From an uncultured Draconibacterium sp. (GTDB taxonomy: Bacteria; Bacteroidota; Bacteroidia; Bacteroidales; Prolixibacteraceae): DNA of 64,000 nucleotides. Below the pieces are notes generated by a model. The model searched no databases. It was not told where the DNA came from and saw only the letters and a list, made by a program, of their open reading frames with translations. Location of the stretch: assembly GCF_963675585.1 (NCBI RefSeq), contig NZ_OY776413.1, positions 124,001-188,000 on the forward strand, given 5' to 3'. The position numbers and the translations under genes were made by a program. Shown here one piece after another: positions 17,978 to 25,887 of this stretch; position 1 is the first letter of the stretch; the number at the start of each line of letters is the position of its first letter.

Positions 17978-19231
17978 TTAGTTGAATTTATTAAGAATGT
18001 CTTTTACTGCGTCTTTGTGGATGGTAAAACCCATCATTTTTAGTTTGATGTAATCCTCGTGGAAAAAATAGTAACCAAAATTTGGATGTCCTTCTCCCAC
18101 ATTTCGCGATCCTGAACTTGAGTCCTTAATCAGGTACCAGTCTTTGCTTGTTCCTTTGTAGTTCTCAAGAATACCAACTAAATGCATTCCATGATCATCG
18201 GTGGTGGTTTCGTTTGAAAAGCGGAACTGACGGGCATCTTCGTTAATGTACTCCGAAGGAATATCGTAATCGGGAATAATGGCACAATTGGTTTCGCGGC
18301 TAAAACCCGACTCGGAAACATCGCCACCAATACTTAACGAGTACCCGGCTTTAACAGCCTTTTTCAGCGCTTCCATAAATACATCGAGCGGAACGTTGTA
18401 ATAATCGGCATTGTGCCACCAGTTGTCGGGCACTTTGTATTCCACCTGTTTCCAGTAAGGTTCTTGTTTGTACGAAAGAATTTCAACAAAATCGTCAGGA
18501 TTAATCTGCAAATAATCTTTTAAATACGATTGCGGAGTATAGGTTTTCCCTTCCACCACAAATTCAGTCGGAGGAACACCAATGTAGTGGTTCATTATTG
18601 CCTTAATCGTTTCAAGACCTGCTTCTGTACTCCAGTTGTTCGATACTTTTAACGAGTTAAGGAATGTTTCCATTTCCTTAAACATTTCGGCGTGTGTATG
18701 AAATTTTCGTCCATGTAACTTTCCGGTGTATTCACTCTCCGGAACAGCACCGTACATTTTCATGATACGTGCAACGGCATTCCCTTCCGACCCTTCAGAG
18801 AATTCAGATTCGCCCCTTTTTTCGATAAAACGGCGTGCTTTTTCAACGTATTCCCAGTAGGCTGTATAAATTTCTGAAATCTCTACTTTTTTACCGTGCT
18901 GACGGTATACTTCGGTCTCGTAAAACGAACTGGTAGAAAAACTCCAGCATGTACCACCATTACCCTGCGATTCGGTAGGCTGACACCAAACAGTAGTATA
19001 AAGTGACCGGTCGGTTGGTAAATCCATTCCCGACTGATCCATTACAAAACGTGTAAAAGGTTCTTTCATTTCAAGGCTCTCATCTACGTCCCGAATGTCT
19101 TTTAGAATCGACTCGTAGTAATAACCTTCCCCCTTTTCGTAAACTTGAATTTTGGCTTTACTCGTGTTTTTTTGTGCAAAAGCTGCCAAAGCAAAAACAA
19201 CAGCTAAAATGCTAATTAGGTACTTCCTCAT
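17978..19231 (-). CDS. C1 family (papain-like) peptidase, exported
   Basis: A 417-residue cysteine peptidase related to bleomycin hydrolase/aminopeptidase C. An N-terminal signal peptide (about residues 1-19, ending FALAAFAQ) sends it to the periplasm. The catalytic cysteine is Cys95 in GGTCWSFSTSS, with Gln89 as the likely oxyanion residue, and the histidine is His350 in DDHGMHLVG. The third position of the triad, normally Asn in KNSWG, reads KDSSSG with Asp370. The same change occurs, as far as I recall, in some exported Bacteroidota members, so activity may be retained. Monocistronic with its own terminator. Confidence 0.88.
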   Translation of the reverse strand: MRKYLISILAVVFALAAFAQKNTSKAKIQVYEKGEGYYYESILKDIRDVDESLEMKEPFTRFVMDQSGMDLPTDRSLYTTVWCQPTESQGNGGTCWSFSTSSFYETEVYRQHGKKVEISEIYTAYWEYVEKARRFIEKRGESEFSEGSEGNAVARIMKMYGAVPESEYTGKLHGRKFHTHAEMFKEMETFLNSLKVSNNWSTEAGLETIKAIMNHYIGVPPTEFVVEGKTYTPQSYLKDYLQINPDDFVEILSYKQEPYWKQVEYKVPDNWWHNADYYNVPLDVFMEALKKAVKAGYSLSIGGDVSESGFSRETNCAIIPDYDIPSEYINEDARQFRFSNETTTDDHGMHLVGILENYKGTSKDWYLIKDSSSGSRNVGEGHPNFGYYFFHEDYIKLKMMGFTIHKDAVKDILNKFN

Positions 19232-19485
19232 ATTTTCTGTTTTAATAAGGTGTGAAAATAGAAATAATCATTCATTGCTACTGTGAGTTTGATCAGGTAT
19301 TGCCGGTCTGTTAAAATTTTTGCAGGAGCAATTTCTTTCTCAAAAATTACTGTTTTACTGTACATTTATCAAAATTGAAGCATTTATAAACAAACATTTT
19401 GTAATTAATTGATTTCTTTTCATTTAAATAGTGCTTAGTAATAAATTAGTAGTAGCTTGCGCGAATTAAATTTTTTAAAAATATT

Positions 19486-19677
19486 ATGAGTAAAGGAACA
19501 GTAAAATTCTTTAACGATGCCAAAGGTTTTGGATTCATTAAAGATGCAGATTCAACAAAAGAGTATTTCGTACACATCAATGGATGTAAAGATGAAATCC
19601 AGGAAAATGACGAAGTAACTTACGATCTTGAAGAAGGTCGCAAAGGTCTGAATGCAGTAAATGTAAAACTAGCTTAG
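19486..19677 (+). CDS. Cold-shock domain protein (CspA family)
   Basis: A 63-residue single-domain nucleic-acid-binding protein. RNP1 is KGFGFI (residues 13-18) and RNP2 is EYFVHI (26-31). The segment HINGCKDEIQENDEV is the form usual in Bacteroidota. Such proteins bind single-stranded RNA or DNA and act as RNA chaperones. The 254-bp AT-rich region upstream contains no other gene, consistent with the long structured leader often found on cold-shock mRNAs, although I could not define a thermosensor there. A strong terminator follows the stop. Confidence 0.93.
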   Translation: MSKGTVKFFNDAKGFGFIKDADSTKEYFVHINGCKDEIQENDEVTYDLEEGRKGLNAVNVKLA

Positions 19678-19697
19678 TATTATATATAGCATAAACT

Positions 19698-19733
19698 AAA
19701 ATCCTTTCGTCAATTGACGAAGGGATTTTTTTT
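19698..19733 (+). terminator. Terminator of the cold-shock gene
   Basis: A 12-bp stem (AATCCTTTCGTC with GACGAAGGGATT, one G-T pair) with an AATT loop, followed by a run of eight T residues. Confidence 0.92.
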
Positions 19734-19756
19734 GCTCCAAACTTTCACCTCTTCTT

Positions 19757-20935
19757 TTACAGTTTTAATTTAATTCCGATTTTGGCAAGTAACCACGCAA
19801 AACCAATCATTGCCAAGGCCCAAACTATGGAACCCAAAACAACCACAAAAGCACTGTCTATTTGTTTGTAATACAAAACCGGCACACCACTCATCCATAT
19901 TGAATAATACAAAATATCGGGCGCCAGATACGTAGTTAAGGAGTTTTGCCCCGCAGGTTTAAAGAGCGCCGTCCATTTTGTTCGTTTTGCTACGTCGATG
20001 ATAAGAAACAAGAGCACAAAAACCGTTACACTTATTCCATTACAAATCATCGCCCAACTGGGTGTTCCCTGAATTTTCGAGATAATAAACCACTTACGCA
20101 ATATAAATCCCAGAATGATTAAGCCAATTCCCAAAAGTATTCCTACACCGCTTATTTTGCGGTAATCGGAAAACCCGATTTCCTGAATGAGTACACTAAA
20201 AAACAATCCGGCTAAAACAATGGAAGGAGTATTGCCACTGATAACAACTCCCAAAATAGGTTTTAAAGGATTTAAAAACGATAACAATTGCAGTTGCGAT
20301 AAAATATTAAGCGCCACAAAAAACATCCAAAACAGACCGATTAGCAACAATTTATCTTTTACAAAAATATAAATGAGCGATGCAGTAAAATATCCCCAGC
20401 CAATTAATCCCAGAATTCCCCACCAGCTGGTGTGTAACCAACTTACATTATCGGCAGTGCCGGCTTTAAATACCAGTGCCAGAATTAGCAAACCTGCCAG
20501 TCCAGCTGTTTTTAATGTATAAACAATTTTTGGATTAAGGTTTTCATAAATGTTCCAAACCAGAAAAACACACAGGTAAACCAGTATTGCCCACACGTTT
20601 ACCGAAATGCCAGCAAGCTCGGGATTTAGCCTCGACACGTTCACCATAAACACGCCAATCAGTAATAAACTGAAGGTACGTACCAAAATATGAAAAACTA
20701 TTTTTGGTGTTGAATGCCCTTTCCTAACGCGGCTTTTAACTGCAAACGGAACTGCCATCCCCACCATAAAAAGAAATCCGGGGAAAACCCAGTCGGCCAA
20801 TCCCATTCCATCAAAGTTAGCTGTAGTATGTCCAAGCCAACCCGGTACTCCGGGCATGTACAAGTCGTTTACAAACAGCATCAAAAACAGGGTTAATCCA
20901 CGCATGATATCGATGGTAAGAATTCGTTCCTTCAT
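19757..20935 (-). CDS. Heparan-alpha-glucosaminide N-acetyltransferase-like membrane protein (NagX/DUF5009)
   Basis: A roughly 390-residue inner-membrane protein with about ten helices. The N-terminus ERILTIDIMRGLTLFLMLFVND and the following ADWVFPGFLFMVGMAVPFA are diagnostic of the HGSNAT/NagX group, which acetylate amino sugars across membranes; the lumenal histidine of human HGSNAT has no clear match here. The start was set at MKERIL; the longer frame would add CTKCKSK-containing residues that do not belong to the family. Bacterial members often accompany chitin or glucosamine use, but no such genes are adjacent. Convergent with the cold-shock gene. Confidence 0.85.
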   Translation of the reverse strand: MKERILTIDIMRGLTLFLMLFVNDLYMPGVPGWLGHTTANFDGMGLADWVFPGFLFMVGMAVPFAVKSRVRKGHSTPKIVFHILVRTFSLLLIGVFMVNVSRLNPELAGISVNVWAILVYLCVFLVWNIYENLNPKIVYTLKTAGLAGLLILALVFKAGTADNVSWLHTSWWGILGLIGWGYFTASLIYIFVKDKLLLIGLFWMFFVALNILSQLQLLSFLNPLKPILGVVISGNTPSIVLAGLFFSVLIQEIGFSDYRKISGVGILLGIGLIILGFILRKWFIISKIQGTPSWAMICNGISVTVFVLLFLIIDVAKRTKWTALFKPAGQNSLTTYLAPDILYYSIWMSGVPVLYYKQIDSAFVVVLGSIVWALAMIGFAWLLAKIGIKLKL

Positions 20936-21099
20936 AGGTTTAGATTTGCATTTTGTACAAGAATACAAAATATTTAATGAGTTTTTCAGGATATAATTCA
21001 GTTATGACTGCTAAGAAATTGTCCATTCACTTTTTATGAAATAAACATAAAACAAGATTATTTCTTTATTTTAGTAGTAAATATCGTTGAGAGTAAACC

Positions 21100-22161
21100 A
21101 TGGCAATACTATTTCTATTCTTTTTTGTTTCAATCACCTTTTCTTTTTTATGCTCCATTTGGGAAGCTGTAATTCTAAGTGTTACCCCATCGTATGTTAG
21201 TCGTATGCAAAGCGAAAAGCCCCGTTTGGGAAAACGGCTCAACAGTTTTAAAGAAGATATCGACAGGCCACTTTCTGCAGTGCTCACCTTAAACACCATT
21301 TCGCATACAGTGGGTGCCATCGGAGTGGGAATTCAGGCCGGAAAACTTTTTGGTACCACAAAAGTGAATCTATTTGTTTTTGAAGCTACTTACGAATCAC
21401 TCATTGCCGGATTAATGACCCTCGCCATTTTAATTCTTTCAGAAATTATCCCAAAAACACTGGGAGCTACCTACTGGAAACAACTTACGCCATTTACGGT
21501 ACGATCGCTGGACGTGTTAATACTTGTGTTTGCTCCTTTTGTATGGGTTAGTAAGTGGATTACTCATCTTATAAAAAGGGACAATGAAAAAAGTGTATTA
21601 AGCCGCGCCGATGTGGCAGCGATGGCAGATGCCGGATTAAAAAGCGGAGCCATTGATAAAGAAGAAAAGTCGATGATCCAAAACTTGTTGCGTCTCGAGA
21701 ACCTTAAAGTAAAAGAAATAATGACACCCCGCAGTGTTGTTTTAAGTTTGAACGAAAATCTGAGTTTGGGTGAACTTTACGAAGCCCACAATCCATTTGC
21801 TTATTCCCGCATTCCGGTGTACAACGAGAATCCGGATTTAATTACGGGTTTTATTTTGAAAGATGGTATTCTGGAAAATATTGCCGCTGACAACCACACA
21901 CGAAAAGCGGTTGAAATTAAAAGAGCCATATTATTTGTAGAAACCAGTTTTACAGTGGCTGCCTTGCTCGACAAACTAATAATTGAAAAACAACACCTGG
22001 CAATGGTTGCCGACGAATTTGGAACTTTTGTTGGTCTTGTAACCATGGAAGATGTGATTGAAACGCTGTTCGGCCTCGAAATAATGGATGAATCGGACCA
22101 GGTTGCCGACCTTCAGAAACTGGCACGTGAGCAATGGAAAAAGTCACAAAAAAAAGGCTAG
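21100..22161 (+). CDS. CNNM-domain / CBS-pair transporter-like protein (HlyC/CorC group)
   Basis: A 353-residue membrane protein: a CNNM (DUF21) domain with four hydrophobic segments over residues 1-170, containing LSEIIPKTLGA, then a CBS pair (about 205-340) with KEIMTPRSVV and MVADEFGTFVGLVTMEDVIE. The C-terminal CorC_HlyC domain of longer relatives is missing; the protein ends shortly after the second CBS. Members are linked to Mg2+ or Na+ efflux. It is monocistronic. Confidence 0.88.
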   Translation: MAILFLFFFVSITFSFLCSIWEAVILSVTPSYVSRMQSEKPRLGKRLNSFKEDIDRPLSAVLTLNTISHTVGAIGVGIQAGKLFGTTKVNLFVFEATYESLIAGLMTLAILILSEIIPKTLGATYWKQLTPFTVRSLDVLILVFAPFVWVSKWITHLIKRDNEKSVLSRADVAAMADAGLKSGAIDKEEKSMIQNLLRLENLKVKEIMTPRSVVLSLNENLSLGELYEAHNPFAYSRIPVYNENPDLITGFILKDGILENIAADNHTRKAVEIKRAILFVETSFTVAALLDKLIIEKQHLAMVADEFGTFVGLVTMEDVIETLFGLEIMDESDQVADLQKLAREQWKKSQKKG

Positions 22162-22282
22162 TTATCTTTTTAGGGGACACCTCGCTCCCACTCTTTTTAC
22201 TAAGACAAATTCCATTCATTAACCCAAACTTAACACCTTTCAACTATTCCATTTATTCTGCTTAATAACATAAAAAACAAAG

Positions 22283-22290
22283 TACTTTTG
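22283..22290 (+). promoter_or_regulatory. -7 element of the hydrogenase promoter
   Basis: TACTTTTG followed by CGG, matching the Bacteroidota -7 consensus, 23 bp upstream of the ATG at 22314. The -33 region is weak (TCTG near 22257), so the promoter may depend on an activator. Confidence 0.6.
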
Positions 22291-22313
22291 CGGCGTCAAA
22301 AAAACAAGACGGC

Positions 22314-23735
22314 ATGGGATATACGAGTAACACACTAATAATCAGACGCGAATTACTTAAACATATTATTCAGCTTTTTGCTGACGACAAGCTTGTTGAG
22401 AACATCGACCGCATTCCAATACAAATGGCTCCCAAAAAAAAGCCGGCTGAACATCGTTGCTGTATTCACAAGGAACGGGCAGTAATCAAATACAAAATGT
22501 TTCCATTGCTGGGTTATACTGTTGACGATGAAGAAGATGAACTTACACCTCTTTCGGTATATGCAGCAAATGCTCAAAAACGTACAAAAGTAAAAGACGA
22601 AATATTAACTGTTGTTGACGAAGCCTGCACCAGTTGTGTAAAAGCGCAGTATGTTGTTAGTAACCTGTGCCGCGGTTGTGTTGCCCGTCCGTGTATTATG
22701 AACTGCCCCAAAAATGCAGTTGCAATGGTTGATGGCCAGGCTAAAATTGATGCGTCGAAATGTATCAATTGCGGAATTTGCAAAAACCAGTGCCAGTACC
22801 ATGCCATTATTCATGTTCCCATTCCGTGCGAAGCGGTTTGCCCGGTGAACGCCATTTCGAAAGACGAACATGGAATTGAACACATCGACGACGAAAAATG
22901 TATCTACTGCGGGAAGTGTCTGATTGCATGCCCCTTTGGAAGTATTTTTGAAGTGAGCCAGATTATTGATGTACTCATGGCCATTCGGAACGAACAACAT
23001 TTAACAGCCATGTTTGCACCTGCCATTCACGGACAATTTAATTTAACAACCGGTCAGATTGAAAACCTTTTAAAGGAAATCGGTTTTAACGAAGTTGTTG
23101 AAGTTGCCGATGGTGCCCGCAAAACAATTGAACACGAATCGGCTGAGTTTCTGGAACGCATGGAAGAAGGCGCTCCGTTTATGACCACCAGTTGTTGTCC
23201 CAGTTATGTTGAAACAGTGGAAAAACATGTTCCGGGTTTAAAACCTTTTGTTTCGCATACCCAGTCGCCAATGATGTACGCAGCCGATATTGCAAAAGCG
23301 AAATTTCCGGAAACCAAAACCGTGTTTATTGGTCCTTGCATTGGAAAACGCAAAGAAGGCAAACGCAACGAGAAAGTGGATTTTGTGATGTCGTTTGAAG
23401 AATTAAATGCATTAATTGTAGCATTAGACATTGATTTGGGTAATCTGGCAGACAACGAAAATCGTCACAATATAAAAACCTACGACCGTGGTTTTGCTTT
23501 GGTTGGAGGAGTTACGGCAGCAGTAAAAGCCGAACGCCCCAATGCCAATATAAAAGAATTGGTGATTAACGGTATTGATAAAAAAGCCGTTGGAATGATG
23601 AAAGCGTATGCCCGGGGTAAAGCTCCTGCTAACTTTATTGAGTTTATGAGTTGCGAAGGAGGCTGTATAAATGGCCCGGCATCGTTGGGAGAAATGGCCG
23701 GCAACCGCAAACTGTTTAATTCGAATTTGAAGTAA
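22314..23735 (+). CDS. [FeFe] hydrogenase with ferredoxin-like N-terminus (single subunit)
   Basis: A 473-residue iron-sulfur protein. The N-terminal 210 residues hold at least two 4Fe-4S sets, CINCGICKNQC (150-160) and CIYCGKCLIAC (196-206), plus further cysteines at 105, 108, 119, 122, 127, 131, 172 and 176. The H-cluster domain has all three signatures: TSCCP at 293-297 (Cys295 ligand, Cys294 in the proton-relay position), GPCIGK with Cys342, and SCEGGC with Cys447 and Cys451. The architecture resembles the group B [FeFe] hydrogenases common in anaerobic Bacteroidota and Clostridia. It should couple ferredoxin to proton reduction or H2 oxidation in the cytoplasm. No partner subunit or HydEFG maturase is in the window. 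Confidence 0.88.
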   Translation: MGYTSNTLIIRRELLKHIIQLFADDKLVENIDRIPIQMAPKKKPAEHRCCIHKERAVIKYKMFPLLGYTVDDEEDELTPLSVYAANAQKRTKVKDEILTVVDEACTSCVKAQYVVSNLCRGCVARPCIMNCPKNAVAMVDGQAKIDASKCINCGICKNQCQYHAIIHVPIPCEAVCPVNAISKDEHGIEHIDDEKCIYCGKCLIACPFGSIFEVSQIIDVLMAIRNEQHLTAMFAPAIHGQFNLTTGQIENLLKEIGFNEVVEVADGARKTIEHESAEFLERMEEGAPFMTTSCCPSYVETVEKHVPGLKPFVSHTQSPMMYAADIAKAKFPETKTVFIGPCIGKRKEGKRNEKVDFVMSFEELNALIVALDIDLGNLADNENRHNIKTYDRGFALVGGVTAAVKAERPNANIKELVINGIDKKAVGMMKAYARGKAPANFIEFMSCEGGCINGPASLGEMAGNRKLFNSNLK

Positions 23736-23748
23736 GAGAGACCGGTTC

Positions 23749-23828
23749 TTGTCATTCCGAAAGAGGTAGCACTGAGGAATCTCTCAAAATCCGGCAGGTT
23801 TCTCCTTATTCTTCGTCGAAATGACAAA
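23749..23828. repeat. Dispersed element with TTGTCATT / AATGACAA ends
   Basis: An 80-bp segment starts TTGTCATTCCGAAAGAGG and ends CTTCGTCGAAATGACAA; the outer eight bases are inverted repeats. It fills the gap between the hydrogenase and kinase-like genes. Its right end contains an ATG (23821) that could be mistaken for the start of the next gene. Confidence 0.7.
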
Positions 23829-23838
23829 CCAAAGAAAT

Positions 23839-24819
23839 ATGAATCAACATTTCCAAAATATTATTTTACAAGCCACCGACGCTGAAAGCCTTTATGAAAT
23901 GGAGGTGATTCAAAATCTTTGGAGTGGTTACGGCGAAATTGTACGATTTGGATTGGTAAATTCTCCCTTAAAAAGTGTAGTGGTAAAACACGTGAATTTA
24001 CCCGATGGAGGCAAGCATCCCCGCGGCTGGAACACGAACCTGTCGCACCAACGAAAATTAAAATCGTATAAAGTAGAAACCGAGTGGTACAAAAGTTTTG
24101 CCTCACAGTGCAATGTTGAAGCAAAAATACCGGAATGTTATGCTTTGGAAACCAAAGGCAGCGAAGTTCTGATGGTTTTTGAAGATCTGGATTCAACCGG
24201 ATATAAAGGACGCAGAAGTTCGTCGGTAAACTGGGACGAAGTGAATGCTGTGTTATACTGGCTGGCAAATTTCCATGCCACTTTTATGGGTAAAAAACCG
24301 GATGGTTTATGGGAAACCGGAACCTACTGGCATCTGGAAACCCGCCCGGAAGAGTTACTGGTTCTAAACGATATTCCATTAAAAAATGCGGCCTCAGCAA
24401 TCGACAAAAAACTAAGCGAGAGTCCTTTTCAAACCATTGTACACGGCGATGCAAAGTTGGCTAACTTTTGTTTTTCGGAAGACGGCAAAAAGGTTGCTGC
24501 AGTTGATTTTCAATATGTTGGAGGTGGTTGCGGAATGAAAGATGTGGCTTATTTTGTTGGTAGTTGTATGAGTGAAAACGATTGTGAACGCTATGAAAGC
24601 AAAATTCTGGATCACTACTTTTCGGTACTTAAAACTGCACTTGAAAAAAATAACGTTTCCATTGATTCGGAAGAACTGGAAGCCAACTGGAGACACTTAT
24701 ACCATTTTGCCTGGGCCGATTTTCATCGTTTCCTAAAAGGCTGGCACCCGGGACATTGGAAAATAAACTCGTACAGCGAACGTGTTTCGCGCAAAGTTGT
24801 AAAACAATTAAGTTCGTAA
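23839..24819 (+). CDS. Phosphotransferase-fold protein (aminoglycoside/ecdysteroid kinase-like)
   Basis: A 326-residue cytoplasmic kinase-like protein. The Brenner motif is [14 protein letters not shown] with the catalytic Asp followed by [11 protein letters not shown], which supplies the metal-binding Asp. An N-lobe Lys is present in SVVVKHVNL. The pattern matches the APH/EcKL/DUF1679 group, which phosphorylates small molecules; the substrate is unknown. The start was placed at MNQHFQN (23839) because the upstream ATG lies inside the dispersed inverted-repeat element. It is followed 62 bp later by an inositol-monophosphatase-family gene, possibly an unrelated unit. Confidence 0.8.
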   Translation: MNQHFQNIILQATDAESLYEMEVIQNLWSGYGEIVRFGLVNSPLKSVVVKHVNLPDGGKHPRGWNTNLSHQRKLKSYKVETEWYKSFASQCNVEAKIPECYALETKGSEVLMVFEDLDSTGYKGRRSSSVNWDEVNAVLYWLANFHATFMGKKPDGLWETGTYWHLETRPEELLVLNDIPLKNAASAIDKKLSESPFQTIVHGDAKLANFCFSEDGKKVAAVDFQYVGGGCGMKDVAYFVGSCMSENDCERYESKILDHYFSVLKTALEKNNVSIDSEELEANWRHLYHFAWADFHRFLKGWHPGHWKINSYSERVSRKVVKQLSS

Positions 24820-24881
24820 ACTTCGTGTTTCCTTGTAAAAGCTTTGTGTAACTTTGTGGCAAAACTACTACTTCACAAAAT

Positions 24882-25760
24882 ATGATTTTAACTTCAAAAG
24901 ATCTCGATACCCTTTGCAAAAAAGCAATTGAAGCCGCACGTTGCGCTGGCGATTTAATCAGCACTTACACCAATAAAAATGTAAAGGTCCAAAGTAAAAA
25001 AGGTGCCGACAGCCTGGCTTCACAGGTTGTAACCGAGGTGGATGTAAAAGCACAGGGAAAAATACTTGAGATTCTTAATCCAACTTTAGTTGAATTCGAT
25101 CTGGCTTTGCTTACCGAAGAAAGTGCAGACAATGGAAGTCGTTTTGAGAAAGACTATTTCTGGTGTATCGACCCGATGGACGGAACGCTGGCATTTACCG
25201 AAAAAACACCGGGTTATGCTGTTTCTATTGCTTTGGTTGCAAAAACCGGAGAATCCCAAATCGGAGTTGTTTTTGATCCCGTTAAAAACATCCTTTACCA
25301 CGCCATAAAAGGTCAGGGCACTTATAAAAACGAACAACCCTGGCATCCCGATTTAGTTTCCGGATCGGGCAAAAGTTTTATCTGGCACATGGATCGCAGC
25401 TTTTTAAACCATTCAAAATACAGCAGTATAAAAATCAGACTTGAGGAATTTGTTTCAAAGGCGGGTTTTAGCAGTTTTACGATTCAGAAAAATGCAGGAG
25501 CAGTTTTAAATGCCATTTGGTTGCTCGAAAATTTTGGCTGTTATTTTAAACTTCCAAAACCTACATCGGGAGGAGGAAGTTTATGGGATTTTGCAGCTAC
25601 TTCATGCATAATAAACGAGGCCAATGCTTATGGGAAAAGTTTTGATGGTTCGCCGCTTGATTTAAACCGACCCGACTCGACATTTATGAATCACAAGGGT
25701 GCTTTGTATGCCAGCAATGTTTTTATTGCAAAAAATATTCTGGAGATTTTGAATAATTAA
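24882..25760 (+). CDS. Inositol monophosphatase family protein (CysQ/SuhB-like)
   Basis: A 292-residue Mg2+-dependent, Li+-sensitive-type phosphatase. The metal motif is CIDPMDGTLAFTE with upstream LLTEES (Glu) and downstream LWDFAATSC. In other members the Thr/Asn after DG helps select substrate; DGTLAF is not the classical DGTxNF of inositol phosphatases, so inositol phosphate may not be the substrate. Candidate substrates are 3'-phosphoadenosine 5'-phosphate or a sugar phosphate. The N-terminal KKGADSLASQVVTEVD corresponds to the conserved K..D.VT..D element. Confidence 0.85.
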   Translation: MILTSKDLDTLCKKAIEAARCAGDLISTYTNKNVKVQSKKGADSLASQVVTEVDVKAQGKILEILNPTLVEFDLALLTEESADNGSRFEKDYFWCIDPMDGTLAFTEKTPGYAVSIALVAKTGESQIGVVFDPVKNILYHAIKGQGTYKNEQPWHPDLVSGSGKSFIWHMDRSFLNHSKYSSIKIRLEEFVSKAGFSSFTIQKNAGAVLNAIWLLENFGCYFKLPKPTSGGGSLWDFAATSCIINEANAYGKSFDGSPLDLNRPDSTFMNHKGALYASNVFIAKNILEILNN

Positions 25761-25887
25761 CGATTCTGATGTATCGTGAATATTCACTTCCTCAGTTTCT
25801 TTAGTGAGTGACCTAAATCACAGTGTTAATACCATTGGAATAACGAAAATTGAACCTTAATTTTTATTCATAAAAGTGAAAATATTG

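Noticed and set aside
17545-17985. 146-residue repeat protein with three 35-residue repeats
   Set aside because: The open frame follows from the 21-bp period (a multiple of three); a minus-strand frame is equally open, substitutions are not biased to third positions, and the frame runs through the terminator of the neighbouring gene.
23821-23838. Earlier start codon for the phosphotransferase-like gene
   Set aside because: That ATG is part of the inverted-repeat end (CGAAATGACAA); the family N-terminus fits the ATG at 23839.
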